Assembly (NCBI GenBank): GCA_020975725.1
Contig: QXJR01000010.1
Coordinates: 515,501-579,500, forward strand
From: Picocystis sp. L7
Lineage: Eukaryota; Chlorophyta; Picocystophyceae; Picocystales; Picocystaceae
Direction of reading: 5' to 3'
DNA length: 64,000 nucleotides
Part shown: positions 32,401-41,877 of the stretch, one piece after another
Layout of the letters: the number at the start of each line of letters is the position of its first letter
How positions within the stretch are numbered: position 1 is the stretch's first letter
Position numbers and translations under genes: made by a program
The notes under the pieces: generated by a model
The model's database searches: none
What the model saw: only the letters and a program-made list of their open reading frames with translations
Told to the model about the DNA's origin: nothing

Positions 32401-32473
32401 GCTTCGCAGAAGCGCAGCACGAGCGCGCGTGCTTCGCCTTCGACTCCGAATTGTGGGATGGGAACCAGGCCAT
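29407..32473 (-). CDS. USP-type deubiquitinase (USP16/45-like); N-terminal exon uncertain
   Basis: Cysteine protease that removes ubiquitin. The main exon is 31938-29407 (843 aa from ATG 31938). The Cys box GLRNLGNTCYLNSVLQVL (Cys18), QQDAHELLRVLLEAL, two Cys-rich clusters (CVMCLQCGG, CKVCCDTC) and the His box GHYVAHVRAGNSWYYVSDD appear in USP order. Long Lys/Glu-rich insertions divide the catalytic domain, as in USP16/45. The catalytic Cys is unusually close to the ATG, and an acceptor-like CTGTTTGGCTGGCAG precedes it at about 31957. A Lys/Arg-rich minus frame from ATG 32473 to about 32170 may be an upstream exon behind a G/A-rich promoter. The exact junction is unresolved, so the 5' end given here is tentative. 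Confidence 0.75.
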
Positions 32474-33090
32474 GAAAGCAAGTGGAACCGTATTCGAAAG
32501 GGAACGAAAGGGGGACGAACCGGGATGGAACGCCCGATCGAAAGGGAAGGGAACGTCCAATGGAAAGGGAAGTCGGCGCGGGGTCGGGGGGCGGGGAGGG
32601 TTCCTCGACAGGATATGAAAGCATCTTTCGACATCGAGGGATAGACGCTCCGATTTCAACGAGGGATGTGGACAAAGTGCGCAGAGGCAGGGGTCCCCCG
32701 ACGTTGCCACGTGGGATGGTCCCATCCGAAGTTCGGCGAAACCTTGTCCTGACCCAGCGGTCACCCCGTTTCCAACCGAAGGAAAGGTGCTTTCCATTGG
32801 AAGGATTCGAAAGGATAGACCGAGTGGAGGACTGGGTCCAGCAACGAACAACCGACCACAGAGGTACGGTTCGTTGAAAGACCAAAGTGGTCCAAGCAGC
32901 ATTCCTTCGACACAACACTACGGTAGGCCTAGATGAAACGACGACATTCGAAGATCGGAGGAATGACCGCGAGCAAACACACGTGCGGATCGAGGATGTT
33001 CGACTCGAACGGGGAAAAGCAACGGACCATCGTGAAATCAACATCGGATCAACGAAAAGAGTGCCATGCACTTTGTTTGTTGCAAGCATG
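32474..33090. promoter_or_regulatory. USP-side promoter rich in TCGAAAGGG boxes and a G-box
   Basis: Four or more copies of GAAAGGG in 32495-32570, several preceded by TTCGA or TCGA, and a G-box GCCACGTGG at 32706-32714. Frames crossing it on the minus strand have no family resemblance. Confidence 0.4.
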
Positions 33091-34197
33091 CGTTAGAAGA
33101 AACGTGGTGCGTGTATCGAAATATAATTCTGACACGCACGATGATCGATGCACACCGTGCCGAACGAGGAGGAACTCGAAGGACTTCTAACACCTCCCGA
33201 TGCGCTTGGTACCATGACGGGTGCATGTAGGATTCCATTGCATTCTCTTTGGATGTCGAAACCAACTGGAAAACATTGCTGTGACGATCGAAACCCGAAA
33301 TCATCCACCATTATTGTCAAATCGACTTCACTCTTGCACCGTTTGATTTTCGAAGATCGGGGTTGGAGGAGATGTAAGTTCTGCAAATTCTTGCACGTGC
33401 TTTGTGATTGCACTAGGCATCGGAATTCAAGGTTCTATTAGCTCCTTGAACTATCCCTCGGCGTAAGATACAATGGCCTCCATCGCATTAAAAATTGTAT
33501 AAATCGTCGTGGAGGACCGTAAGGCTCACAAGTTTGTATCCACGATGCCAAGTACTTCATTTCTTGACAACGTTCTCATCGCGCCTACGTAGTAACACCA
33601 AATTTGAACCGGAGAACTCGTCTTTTCGTAAGAGGAAGTATCCAAATCGTCGGGATCGAAACTTTGCAATTGACGAGGATTCGTGCCATTCGACACTGCG
33701 TGGAAGTGTCCCGGCCCTCAACATTTGAGATAAATGGTTGTCCATGGCGCATTGACAATGCCACGTTTATGGTCATGGGCGAACATGGCTTGCACCCTCG
33801 TTCCGTCGTCGTTGCCACATGCTTTGTTCGAATTACACCTTTCTCAACGCGATTGTTAGTGTCAAGTCTTTCTTTCTCGATGTGCAATCGGCCTTGGGTT
33901 GGACAAGCATAACAATCGATGTACATCGAAGAACGGTCCCCTTGGTGACAGTGAGCGCCACCCATAGCAACGATGTGTAGAACTTACCTCCCATGTCATG
34001 GCTGGTAGATTCTACCCGTTTGTTCCTACCTGGAGCACGAGGGTGGGGGCATGACCCCAGTCTGTCACTAGGGTCGCCCCAGACCAGCGGGGTCGGTTAA
34101 CTGGTATCAAAAACACGGACCTCTTCCCGCGAAAACTCCTGCATTCGACGAAACTCCACCTGCAGGAATCGAAGACGACCAGGAGTCACTGCTCTCT
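33091..34197. other. Gene-free island upstream of the coiled-coil gene
   Basis: About 1.1 kb of short broken frames. One minus-strand frame near 33490-33550 (reading YKLVSLTVLHDDLYNF) loosely resembles a plus-strand frame near 49480-49530 (YKLVTT then FYPHDKL), which hints at shared repeat ancestry. The last 100 bp hold GGTTAAC at 34095-34101, probably part of the promoter of the gene starting at 34198. Confidence 0.35.
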
Positions 34198-36078
34198 ATG
34201 CTTAGCGTACCCGAACCGTCTCATGGGAGGAAAGATGATGGTGTGGCAAGTGCAGGACACGGTGGAGCTGCCTCGATGGGTACGCTTCCGAGGAGCAGCC
34301 AGTCCAGGTCGGAAAGGACGTCATGGACCAGCAATAACATGATGGATGATTGTTCTATCACTCAAAGATCAAGTGTAAACACAACCAGCAGACACAGTGG
34401 TCAAGGTGCATCAACTTCATACGGTTGGGATGTCCAAATAGACGGCTTGCATGCACAAGGGAGAGGTTCTGGGTGTGGGGAAGTTGCAACGTACGCGCAC
34501 GATCGAATGCTGAAACAAGAAAGTGAGAAGTTCCTAAGCCAGTTTGGCTCCCGATTCGATGATCCACCGTCGACACCAGATAAGGAAGATGTGCAGGCCA
34601 GTAGTTGGAGAAGAAGCAATCATGATCAAGGGCCAACATCTCTTTCCCCATCCTGCTGGTACTGGAACGGTCCTCCACCAAAGAAAAGCACACCAAACTT
34701 CACCAACACAGAAATCTTGGAGAGGCAACCACTGCAACTTGTCAGCAACAAGGATTTGGAGCAATCGCAGGCAAAAGTGTTGAGCTTCAGTCCTTTACAC
34801 AAGCTTCCCCAGGAGGCTCAGCACCACACCCTTCATCAACGCATATCAAATAACTCATTGCATGATCTCAGGGCAAGGCTTGAAACCATTCGTGGAAGGA
34901 ACTCCCAATTGATCCGTTCGACCATATGCGATATGTTGGAAAGTCTCACACTTGATCAGGACTCAGGAGCAAGAAGCTGCAGGCAAAAAGGGATAGTAGA
35001 AACCTGTCCAGACCAAGCAGAGGGGGATCACACAGGTGCAAAAACTGCAACAAGTATGAATCAGATAAATACCTCGATTGCCAAGCAATCAAACCTTCAG
35101 GTAAAAGGGATCGCGGCCAGCCAAGAAAAAGGAATAGTTGTGCAAGCTGATAAATTGCAAAGACACGAGCAGGGTGGGAGTTCCAAAGTAATGCAATGCG
35201 CGAGTTGCAGCAAAGAACCACAGCACATAGAGGGAAAAGTTCAGAACATGAGTTCATTCCCACTGCCTCGATCTTCTCTTCCAGAGAAAGACGGCATCGT
35301 AAATACTTGTTACGATGAAACGGATTGGCGCAACCCAGAGCACACAGGCATGCCTGCAACCAAACCTGTGGAAGTGTGCTTGCACACTGTGGATCACAAC
35401 GCAGCATCGCATCTTCAGCCTCGTACCTTCACAGAATTGCTCAACTGTGTGAAGCACAACGAACAAGAAATCCTTTCCTTGCAAAGGATTCTACAAAGTG
35501 TGGAGCATTGCATGACAGATGTTCAATCGAAGCTCTTGTTCTTTGAGCACCAAGCAGCAGCCCTACAGGATCGCCTGCAAAAGGTTGAGAAGCAGCACCT
35601 AAATCAAGAAATATTACCCCAAAGACTCGACTGTGATGCTATGGTCATTGAAAGTGACGCAGCTTCCAAAAGGTTTGATACTGATACAGGAGACACGATG
35701 GAAACGAGCATTCACGTCATGCTGGTTGTGACTGTTGACGATGGAATTGTGAAGCACATAAACAATGTGGCAAGTAGCGTGCCAGTTCCATCAAACCATC
35801 AAGTAGGTGCCAAAATCGACGAGGTGACCAAGACCGTTTCCCAACCTGAGATTCTAACACTCCCATCAGAAGCGGAGGCTGAAAACACAAGAACCAGGCA
35901 TTCAGGCAGTATGGAAGAAGCCAACTTGGCTGAACTTGAACGAAAGGTAAAACATCTCACCTTGCTTTTGCAAGAGCGAGACATGCAGGCTGCACAATTG
36001 CAACAGCTCCTCAAGTCTCAGATCAAACGCGAAATAAACTGCAAGGCTAGCGGGCAAACCTACGCTACTAGCACATGA
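34198..36078 (+). CDS. Unknown protein with predicted coiled coils
   Basis: A 626-aa open frame with normal codon texture and no recognised domain. It is rich in Ser, Gln, Thr and His, with low-complexity polar stretches. Two heptad-like segments could form coiled coils: about residues 415-475 (FTELLNCVKHNEQEILSLQ, LFFEHQAAALQDRLQKVEKQ) and about 575-612 (EANLAELERKVKHLTLLLQE). ATG 34198 follows a GGTTAAC box by about 100 bp. The gene converges with the TFIIIC-like gene, leaving only 37 bp between stops. It could be a cytoskeletal, centrosomal or nuclear scaffold, but nothing specific supports any of these. Confidence 0.7.
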   Translation: MLSVPEPSHGRKDDGVASAGHGGAASMGTLPRSSQSRSERTSWTSNNMMDDCSITQRSSVNTTSRHSGQGASTSYGWDVQIDGLHAQGRGSGCGEVATYAHDRMLKQESEKFLSQFGSRFDDPPSTPDKEDVQASSWRRSNHDQGPTSLSPSCWYWNGPPPKKSTPNFTNTEILERQPLQLVSNKDLEQSQAKVLSFSPLHKLPQEAQHHTLHQRISNNSLHDLRARLETIRGRNSQLIRSTICDMLESLTLDQDSGARSCRQKGIVETCPDQAEGDHTGAKTATSMNQINTSIAKQSNLQVKGIAASQEKGIVVQADKLQRHEQGGSSKVMQCASCSKEPQHIEGKVQNMSSFPLPRSSLPEKDGIVNTCYDETDWRNPEHTGMPATKPVEVCLHTVDHNAASHLQPRTFTELLNCVKHNEQEILSLQRILQSVEHCMTDVQSKLLFFEHQAAALQDRLQKVEKQHLNQEILPQRLDCDAMVIESDAASKRFDTDTGDTMETSIHVMLVVTVDDGIVKHINNVASSVPVPSNHQVGAKIDEVTKTVSQPEILTLPSEAEAENTRTRHSGSMEEANLAELERKVKHLTLLLQERDMQAAQLQQLLKSQIKREINCKASGQTYATST

Positions 36079-36115
36079 TGAAACAAAGTATGTCGTTTTT
36101 GTTTGTTCCTCCACA

Positions 36116-38050
36116 TCAAGGACCACCAGAGTCAAATATGCCCTCTACCTGCAGCACACGGAGAAAACCACCCGAGGTTCCGTACGCCAGGTACTGAGAG
36201 GGGTATTCCTCTAGGGAGGGGTTCCATACGACTCTGGTGATCCAGTTGGATGGGTGTGGGAGAAAGTCATAAGGATCTTGGTCCCCATCTTTTGCATTCC
36301 TCACCGCTACACGCTGGCTTTGTTTGGGCAAGGGCTCCTGCCGCATTCCCTCCAGAACCTTGAACGTTTGGGAAGAAGGGCAGAAAGAATGCTGCGCGCA
36401 CTTATAGAGGGGCAGGTTCTTCCTCTTATCCTCATTCATAGGAATATGACCAACAACTATTTCGCCATCTTCCCCACCAAAAGCAAGTAGTCCATGCAAG
36501 GGGGATACCGATGCGGACCACAATGTTCGCCTTCCAGGTTGCCTGTCTGTTCTCACCGCACGCTCCTTGGCAGACATCGGAAAAACATGCAGCAGATTTA
36601 CCACTCTAATACTCCCATCCTCTACACACATGACAATGTTCCGAGGACGCGTGGGAGACCATTCCATATCAAGGACCCATTCCCTACTGATCCTCATCTC
36701 AACTTGCGGAGCAAAAGGATCCCGAAGATCCCAGAATTTGAGCATGCTACTGTGTCCTACGGTTGCAAAAAGCATGTGTTCTTCTGAAAATTCGAAAGGA
36801 GCCCAGCATACTTTTCTGAGAGGGCAATCGTCTGCCTGAATTCTTAAAGTCAGCTGGAAGGCACGCTTCGGGCCGCTCCATTTTTTCTCTGCCCACAATC
36901 CTCCCGCCTCACCAGTAGGTTTTGGCTGCTTGCCAACACTTACACATTTTCCTTGTGGTGAAGAACGCTCTACCTGCATAGCTGAAGCCCTTGTAAGTCT
37001 ACGTTTCTTCGCGACTTGGGCGCTAACCTCAGCATCGGCATCCTGGAGAAGTGGAAGCGGGGCGGCTTCTTGATCTGCATCGTTGGCTTCTTCTTCACAA
37101 TCAGTAACAAGCACCAACAGGGAAACGTGGCCATTCCAGCACCCTACCAACAATTGTTCTGGGAAAGCAGGGTTCCAGCTTACCGAACAGGGTCGGTCTG
37201 ACTTTAAGGCTTCTGTCCGTGCGACAATCCTCCTGACCCCCGGAGAGCCCTGTTCAGCCATCCATCCAGCCGGAGGAATTTCGTGCACTTCAACTGTCCC
37301 ATCTCCTAGCGCCATGGCCAGAGCACCTTCCGCATCTTTGTGGATCCCCAGTGCGTGTGGATGTGGGTGCCATGCCAGATCCCATGTGATTTTTCCTTCG
37401 TGTAGGATAGCCCCAATCAATGCAAGGTTCACTCCGGGAGCACTTTGATCGTTTCTCCATGGATCTGCTTTATTGTGAAGTGTATGGGAAGGTTGTGCTT
37501 TGCCGTTGTGCAATGTGTTCCTTTCATCTGGCGCGCTTTCTTTGGGGTGCGCCGTTGATGGTTGAGCAGCAGGGATGTCTGCTCGTGCATTGTCTTCCCC
37601 GGAAAAGGGGCGGGTCTGTGGCTTCTGTTTCTTCTTGTCCTTTTTGGATCTCGATGCGCTGGTGGCCTTTTTCTCACTGTCTTCCTTTTGGGATGGCTGT
37701 GCCTCATCCCGCTGTTCCTTGTTCCATTCTCTTTCGCCTTCCTCGATGTGGACTTGCCACAGCTGCACGCACCCTGGTCCACATGTGTTCTGGTATATGT
37801 TTTGATTCACATTGGTTTTGGGCCTGGCATTCACTGCTAGCAGTCCTGGTTGGTTTACTCGAGGAGGTCTCCAAGCCATGGTCCAGACAGGTCCACCCAC
37901 ATAGGCCACCACGTCCATCCCAGCTTCTCCCAGCTTCCAGCTTTGGAACAGGGGCAGTTCCCGTTCTTCGGCACCGTGTTTCACCTTGGCAGAGTCCAGC
38001 AGCTCGCACCTGGGAGACCATTGCGCTGGACCAGCTGCCGGTGCGGCCAT
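36116..38050 (-). CDS. WD-repeat protein, TFIIIC subunit 2-like
   Basis: Likely relative of TFIIIC subunit GTF3C2/TFC6, part of the factor that recruits RNA polymerase III to tRNA and 5S genes. The 644-aa protein reads as degenerate WD blades: VAYVGGPVWTMAWRP, ITWDLAWHPHPHALG, GDGTVEVHEIP, CSVSWNPAFPEQLLVGCWNGHVS, RKVCWAPFEF, MLKFWDLRDPFAP, VLDMEWSPTRPRNIVM and a late TRVVWNPSLEEYPSQYLAYGTSGGFLRV. A Lys/Gln/Ser-rich insertion (about residues 100-180) interrupts the first blades. The first in-frame ATG is 38050; the frame stays open upstream without an ATG. The TFIIIC assignment rests on blade order and the Trp-x-Pro repeats and is less secure than the WD fold. Confidence 0.7.
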   Translation of the reverse strand: MAAPAAGPAQWSPRCELLDSAKVKHGAEERELPLFQSWKLGEAGMDVVAYVGGPVWTMAWRPPRVNQPGLLAVNARPKTNVNQNIYQNTCGPGCVQLWQVHIEEGEREWNKEQRDEAQPSQKEDSEKKATSASRSKKDKKKQKPQTRPFSGEDNARADIPAAQPSTAHPKESAPDERNTLHNGKAQPSHTLHNKADPWRNDQSAPGVNLALIGAILHEGKITWDLAWHPHPHALGIHKDAEGALAMALGDGTVEVHEIPPAGWMAEQGSPGVRRIVARTEALKSDRPCSVSWNPAFPEQLLVGCWNGHVSLLVLVTDCEEEANDADQEAAPLPLLQDADAEVSAQVAKKRRLTRASAMQVERSSPQGKCVSVGKQPKPTGEAGGLWAEKKWSGPKRAFQLTLRIQADDCPLRKVCWAPFEFSEEHMLFATVGHSSMLKFWDLRDPFAPQVEMRISREWVLDMEWSPTRPRNIVMCVEDGSIRVVNLLHVFPMSAKERAVRTDRQPGRRTLWSASVSPLHGLLAFGGEDGEIVVGHIPMNEDKRKNLPLYKCAQHSFCPSSQTFKVLEGMRQEPLPKQSQRVAVRNAKDGDQDPYDFLPHPSNWITRVVWNPSLEEYPSQYLAYGTSGGFLRVLQVEGIFDSGGP

Positions 38051-38804
38051 CGCAGTTGATGGCCAAAGGGAAATCTGGCGGGAAATTCCACTGCGGGTCG
38101 TGCGATCCGAGCCACGGTTGTCCAAGACCTCTTCGGTCAAATCGGGACGAAGGACCGTGTGCCGACGAGGACGAGCGCTCCTCCTGCCCTGGGGCTTGGG
38201 TTAACTTCTTGGTTAACCCGAGGGGGGTTTTGGGTGGGTTCGCGAGGTTAACTCGGGTGACTCGGATCCGACTCGGATCGAGGGGAAAGAGGATAGGGTA
38301 CGGTTCCCCGGGTTCAAGGAGGCACGTGGCACACGGTGAGCCAATTGAAAGAAAGTATCGCCACCACAGAAGCATTTTGCACCGTTCGATGTACAATTCG
38401 ACATTGTAGGCCGTTCGATGCGGTATCCGGGGCGACCCGTCCCGAGTATTCACTTCTGATTGGTCGAGAGTTCGTCCGTTCACGGTCGGTCACGTGTAGC
38501 TACGGTCGCGATTCCTCCCTGACCGATCTTTCGACCGGGCACGTACCGATCGGTTCTTCTTTCTATCCCGCACCCGTCCCCCAACTGCATCGGACACGAA
38601 CCCGATGTCCTCCGATCGACCCGATCTCCCGTAATCCCGACCTGTAGCGATTCGCGAGGGTCATCCGCCCCGCGAGACCTTGGTCTTGCGACCCCTCCGC
38701 TGTTCCCCGCCGAGGCACCCGTGGATTTCCGCACGGATCCTCTGCGGCATTCGATCCATGGCGCCCTCTCCGAGCCCGAGATCTTCGGCCTCCATCCGTA
38801 TCCG
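38051..38804. promoter_or_regulatory. Divergent promoter with three GGTTAAC boxes and a G-box
   Basis: GGTTAAC at 38199-38205, 38211-38217 (GGTTAACC) and 38246-38252, then CACGTGGC at 38323-38330. The boxes sit about 150-200 bp upstream of the TFIIIC-like ATG. The rest (38.4-38.8 kb) is G/C-rich without a convincing frame and may be the leader of the small plus-strand gene. Confidence 0.5.
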
Positions 38805-39152
38805 ATGACAGATCGGCTTGGACCTCGCCTGCCTTGCCACGCACGAAGGCCACCTTCTGGACACACGTACGCGACCTTTGGAGCCAGGCTGCAACAGCTG
38901 GAAGCACTCGAAGCTGCTTCAAGCATGCGCAAGGCCATCGAGACCGCTCTACGACGCGCCCACGCGGCGTCGAACAAAGCTGCTGGACCGACCTTGGCTC
39001 GCAGGACACCTCCTGCGAATCCACAAGCCACTCCAGCCAAACCAGCCGCACACGCGAAGCCGAGCACGCAGAACAAGCCTCAGGAAGTAGCAGAGCACGT
39101 ACAGCCCACCCCACCACTCACCTCCAAACTCAGGAAGCTGGGGATCTACTAG
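38805..39152 (+). CDS. Small unknown basic protein
   Basis: A 115-aa frame from ATG 38805 with no recognised domain. A helical, Ala/Glu/Arg-rich core (FGARLQQLEALEAASSMRKA, IETALRRAHAASNKAAG) is followed by a Pro/Ala/Lys-rich tail. The frame is open upstream to about 38648 without an ATG, so a spliced or longer N-terminus is possible. Support is its codon texture and its position: it would be the divergent partner of the TFIIIC-like gene across the TTAAC-box promoter and keeps the strand alternation of the region. Confidence 0.45.
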   Translation: MTDRLGPRLPCHARRPPSGHTYATFGARLQQLEALEAASSMRKAIETALRRAHAASNKAAGPTLARRTPPANPQATPAKPAAHAKPSTQNKPQEVAEHVQPTPPLTSKLRKLGIY

Positions 39153-39520
39153 TCGAGCTGGGATACCGCAAGAAAGACAAGGAACGGGATCCTTGTCGGC
39201 CTTGGAACTTCGGACGTCGTCACGCGAATTCGCGTGCAATTCGCGACACGTCAGGGTCTCCTGTACACTAGCCAAGAGCATGGATGACGCCGGGGAGGGA
39301 GAAACCTCCACCATAACGAGATAAACAGGCCGGATTCACTTTTCTTTTTCCTTACTTACACGTGAAATTTTCCATCCAATGTCTGTGCATTGGTTCTACC
39401 AAGATATGTAACAATGTACCTGGCTACGAGACCAACACCGTTATTCTCTGCTCCATCTCATCCGTTCTGCACGTGTGCAGAAGGATGCAAAGGTTGGTCC
39501 CCTTTCGCATGACGGGCGGA

Positions 39521-40579
39521 TTACCAGGTTCGCTCTACCGCCGGTGCGAAGCGGTACTCTTCTTCAAAGGTCGACTCCACACCAGCCTTGGTGGAGGAAC
39601 CTGTGTATGTGACAGGGTACTGGTAAATCAACATGCTCCGTTCCTGGGAGCTCGTGATCGGTCTGTGCCTGGATTTCCGTGCGAGCTTCCCCACGTAGTT
39701 GCCCACGCCCTGGGAAAATTCCACGGCATCCAAGCTGTGCGGTATGTGCTCTGCCATGTTCCACTCGTAGGAGTTCTTCTCTGGGTGAAACTGCAGTGCT
39801 AGGATAGGTGCATCCCTTCCCTCCATGCTGGAGACATATGCCCGCCCGTAGCGATCGTAGCTGACCGTGAGGAGCCTGAACGTTTCCCTCAGCTTTTCGT
39901 CTGCGTGAAAGGATTCCAGCAGCAGGGCTTTATCGTGATTTTCGTACGCGATGGATTCCCGGGTAGCTTTCTTCATCTGTTCTTCTCCTAGGAACCCCAG
40001 GAAAGGGCTTTCGGCCGTTCCGGTTGCAATGTGCAAGGGAACTGGATCATCTTCGGCATCTGTGCTGGAGAGGACGGAATGGTTTCCAGACACCAGAATG
40101 GCCAGCGCTTCCAGACCAAGACAAGCGCCGTACAGGGGGAAGTAATCGCCTCTCGAATTGGCCTCCATTGCCCATCCAAACAGCATTTTGAGGGTCTTGA
40201 AGTAAGGAGAATCCTCTGTCAAGCTGGCATCTCCTCCCGGAAGGACGATCCCGTTGATGGCTTCGAAATTCGCCCTCAATTCTTGCGGGGATCGATCGAA
40301 GATCAATGGCGCAACTCTCGCACCGGATGCTTCGATCCACTTGACGTAGGACGCGGCGATGTACGACCGATTGGTGTGCTTTCCCAGGGGTTGGGAGACG
40401 ATGCCGACGATGGGACGTGGGTTCAGGGATCCTTCTCGGACCTCTGCCCCTGCCAATCCCTCGTTCGGCGACCATTCGACCACCATGCAATCCATTTCCG
40501 CCGTCCACGACGCCAGGAGGCAACAGAAGACGCGGAGGAGCGCGCAGGAGGCCGTGCCGATGCCTCTTCGTTCGTCCAT
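39521..40579 (-). CDS. GGH: Gamma-glutamyl hydrolase (folate polyglutamate hydrolase)
   Basis: Class I glutamine-amidotransferase-like hydrolase that trims polyglutamate tails from folates. Plant enzymes act in the vacuole. The 352-aa protein starts with a hydrophobic signal segment (about residues 10-27). It contains PIVGIVSQP, SYIAASYVKWIEASGARVAPL, NGIVLPGGDASL, the nucleophile elbow YGACLGLEALA (Cys153) and the catalytic His in LQFHPEKNSYEWN. These are the family's hallmarks. ATG 40579 is the first that gives the signal segment. Frames extending to 41296 cross the promoter and are non-coding. The gene is divergent from the peroxiredoxin across a strongly palindromic promoter. Confidence 0.92.
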   Translation of the reverse strand: MDERRGIGTASCALLRVFCCLLASWTAEMDCMVVEWSPNEGLAGAEVREGSLNPRPIVGIVSQPLGKHTNRSYIAASYVKWIEASGARVAPLIFDRSPQELRANFEAINGIVLPGGDASLTEDSPYFKTLKMLFGWAMEANSRGDYFPLYGACLGLEALAILVSGNHSVLSSTDAEDDPVPLHIATGTAESPFLGFLGEEQMKKATRESIAYENHDKALLLESFHADEKLRETFRLLTVSYDRYGRAYVSSMEGRDAPILALQFHPEKNSYEWNMAEHIPHSLDAVEFSQGVGNYVGKLARKSRHRPITSSQERSMLIYQYPVTYTGSSTKAGVESTFEEEYRFAPAVERTW

Positions 40580-40971
40580 CGTCCACGCGTGGCGGTTTCC
40601 TCGGCGATGAATTTCCCGGGAAATTCTCCGTTCCAACCCCACCCGGGTAGACCGGGGAGGGACCCGGAACGAGTTCCCTTTCAGACCCGAAAAGGGTTCC
40701 TTTCGAAGCCGGGGGAAAGAGGGGAGCCGTCCCTTCGGGTGGGAGGGTCGCTTCCCGTATGGGGGACCGTGGTAGGACGTTGTACATGCGTTGGATCCGC
40801 GGTTTTCCGCTTCTTTTCCACCGTCCTGGATGAGAAGTTTCCTGTTCCTTCCCTTGCACACGTCCACGTCCGGCCAATGCATCTCTGCTTCCTCCCGGCG
40901 AGGTCTTCTCCATGCCTCCACCTGATGGTGCTGCTGCTGCTGGGCTTGGCCACCCCACCATCCCCCTCCTT

Positions 40972-40997
40972 CGAGGTTAACCGATCGGTTAACCTCG
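40972..40997. promoter_or_regulatory. 26-bp perfect palindrome of two GGTTAACC boxes
   Basis: Two GGTTAACC boxes (40975-40982 and 40987-40994) are separated by GATC and flanked by CGA and TCG, so all 26 bases form one perfect inverted repeat. It lies between the divergent starts of gamma-glutamyl hydrolase (40579) and peroxiredoxin (41263). It would suit a dimeric or tetrameric DNA-binding factor and could also form a cruciform. Confidence 0.7.
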
Positions 40998-41262
40998 GAG
41001 GGGGCGTCCGACGAAGAGGGACCCACGCGTACGGCCCGTACGGACCATTTCCCGCAGAGGAACCCCAATTTTTCTACACTTCGTCTATGTCGATCCTCGA
41101 CGCTTCTCGATCCCTCCGTCCCCAGGGTTTCGCGAATTCGTCTCCTTCCCGTCGAGGATCGCTCTCGGATCTCCTTGGATCCTCTGCGGCGAGGGGCGCT
41201 TCCGTGACGGGCGTCTCGTGCTCCCTGCCGACGCCATCGGCTGCATTCCGGATCAGAATCGA

Positions 41263-41877
41263 ATGGCGTTCGCATCTTGGCGCGCAACGAGCACACTTGT
41301 GCCGCTCGCGACGCGCCGTTTGCGCGCCTCTGCGACCGTACCGAGGTCCGTGGCGATCTGGTCCACCCGTCGGACGGCGATGGCGTCCGGAAAGCCGATC
41401 GAAGTGGGACAGCGACTGCCGGACGGGAAGCTGTCCTACTTCGACAGCGAAGGCAACATGCAGGAAGTTTCGGTCAAAGATCTCACGCAAGGGAAGAAAG
41501 TGGTGCTGTTCGCCGTGCCTGGCGCCTTCACGCCCACCTGCAGCTTGAAGCACCTGCCTGGATTCGTGGACAAAGCCGACGAACTCGCCGCCAAAGGCGT
41601 GGACAAGATCTGCTGCGTGGCCGTCAACGATCCGTTCGTCATGGACGCGTGGGGAAAGTCCATCGGCGTGGAGAACAAAGTGACCATGTTGGCAGACGGT
41701 TCCGCCATCTGGACCAAAGCGTTGGGCGTGGACCTCGATCTCACCGACAAAGGACTCGGGATCCGATCCAGGCGCTACGCCATGCTCGTGGATGACGGCG
41801 TCGTGAAGCTGCTCAACCTCGAAGAAGGCGGCGCATTCACCGTCTCCAGCGCCGAAGAGATCCTCAGCGCACTCTGA
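41263..41877 (+). CDS. Peroxiredoxin II/5-type, organelle-targeted
   Basis: Thiol peroxidase that reduces peroxides through a cysteine, normally recycled by thioredoxin or glutaredoxin. The 204-aa protein has the type II/5 core: [35 protein letters not shown] (peroxidatic Cys at about residue 93), [33 protein letters not shown] and [14 protein letters not shown]. The first 40 residues are rich in Ala, Arg, Ser and Thr without acids, a typical plastid or mitochondrial targeting sequence. ATG 41263 begins that segment. The frame also opens from 41218, without an ATG. Confidence 0.93.
   Translation: MAFASWRATSTLVPLATRRLRASATVPRSVAIWSTRRTAMASGKPIEVGQRLPDGKLSYFDSEGNMQEVSVKDLTQGKKVVLFAVPGAFTPTCSLKHLPGFVDKADELAAKGVDKICCVAVNDPFVMDAWGKSIGVENKVTMLADGSAIWTKALGVDLDLTDKGLGIRSRRYAMLVDDGVVKLLNLEEGGAFTVSSAEEILSAL

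Noticed and set aside
40580-41296. N-terminal extension of the gamma-glutamyl hydrolase frame
   Set aside because: It runs through the palindromic promoter into the peroxiredoxin 5' region. The hydrolase signal peptide starts at 40579.
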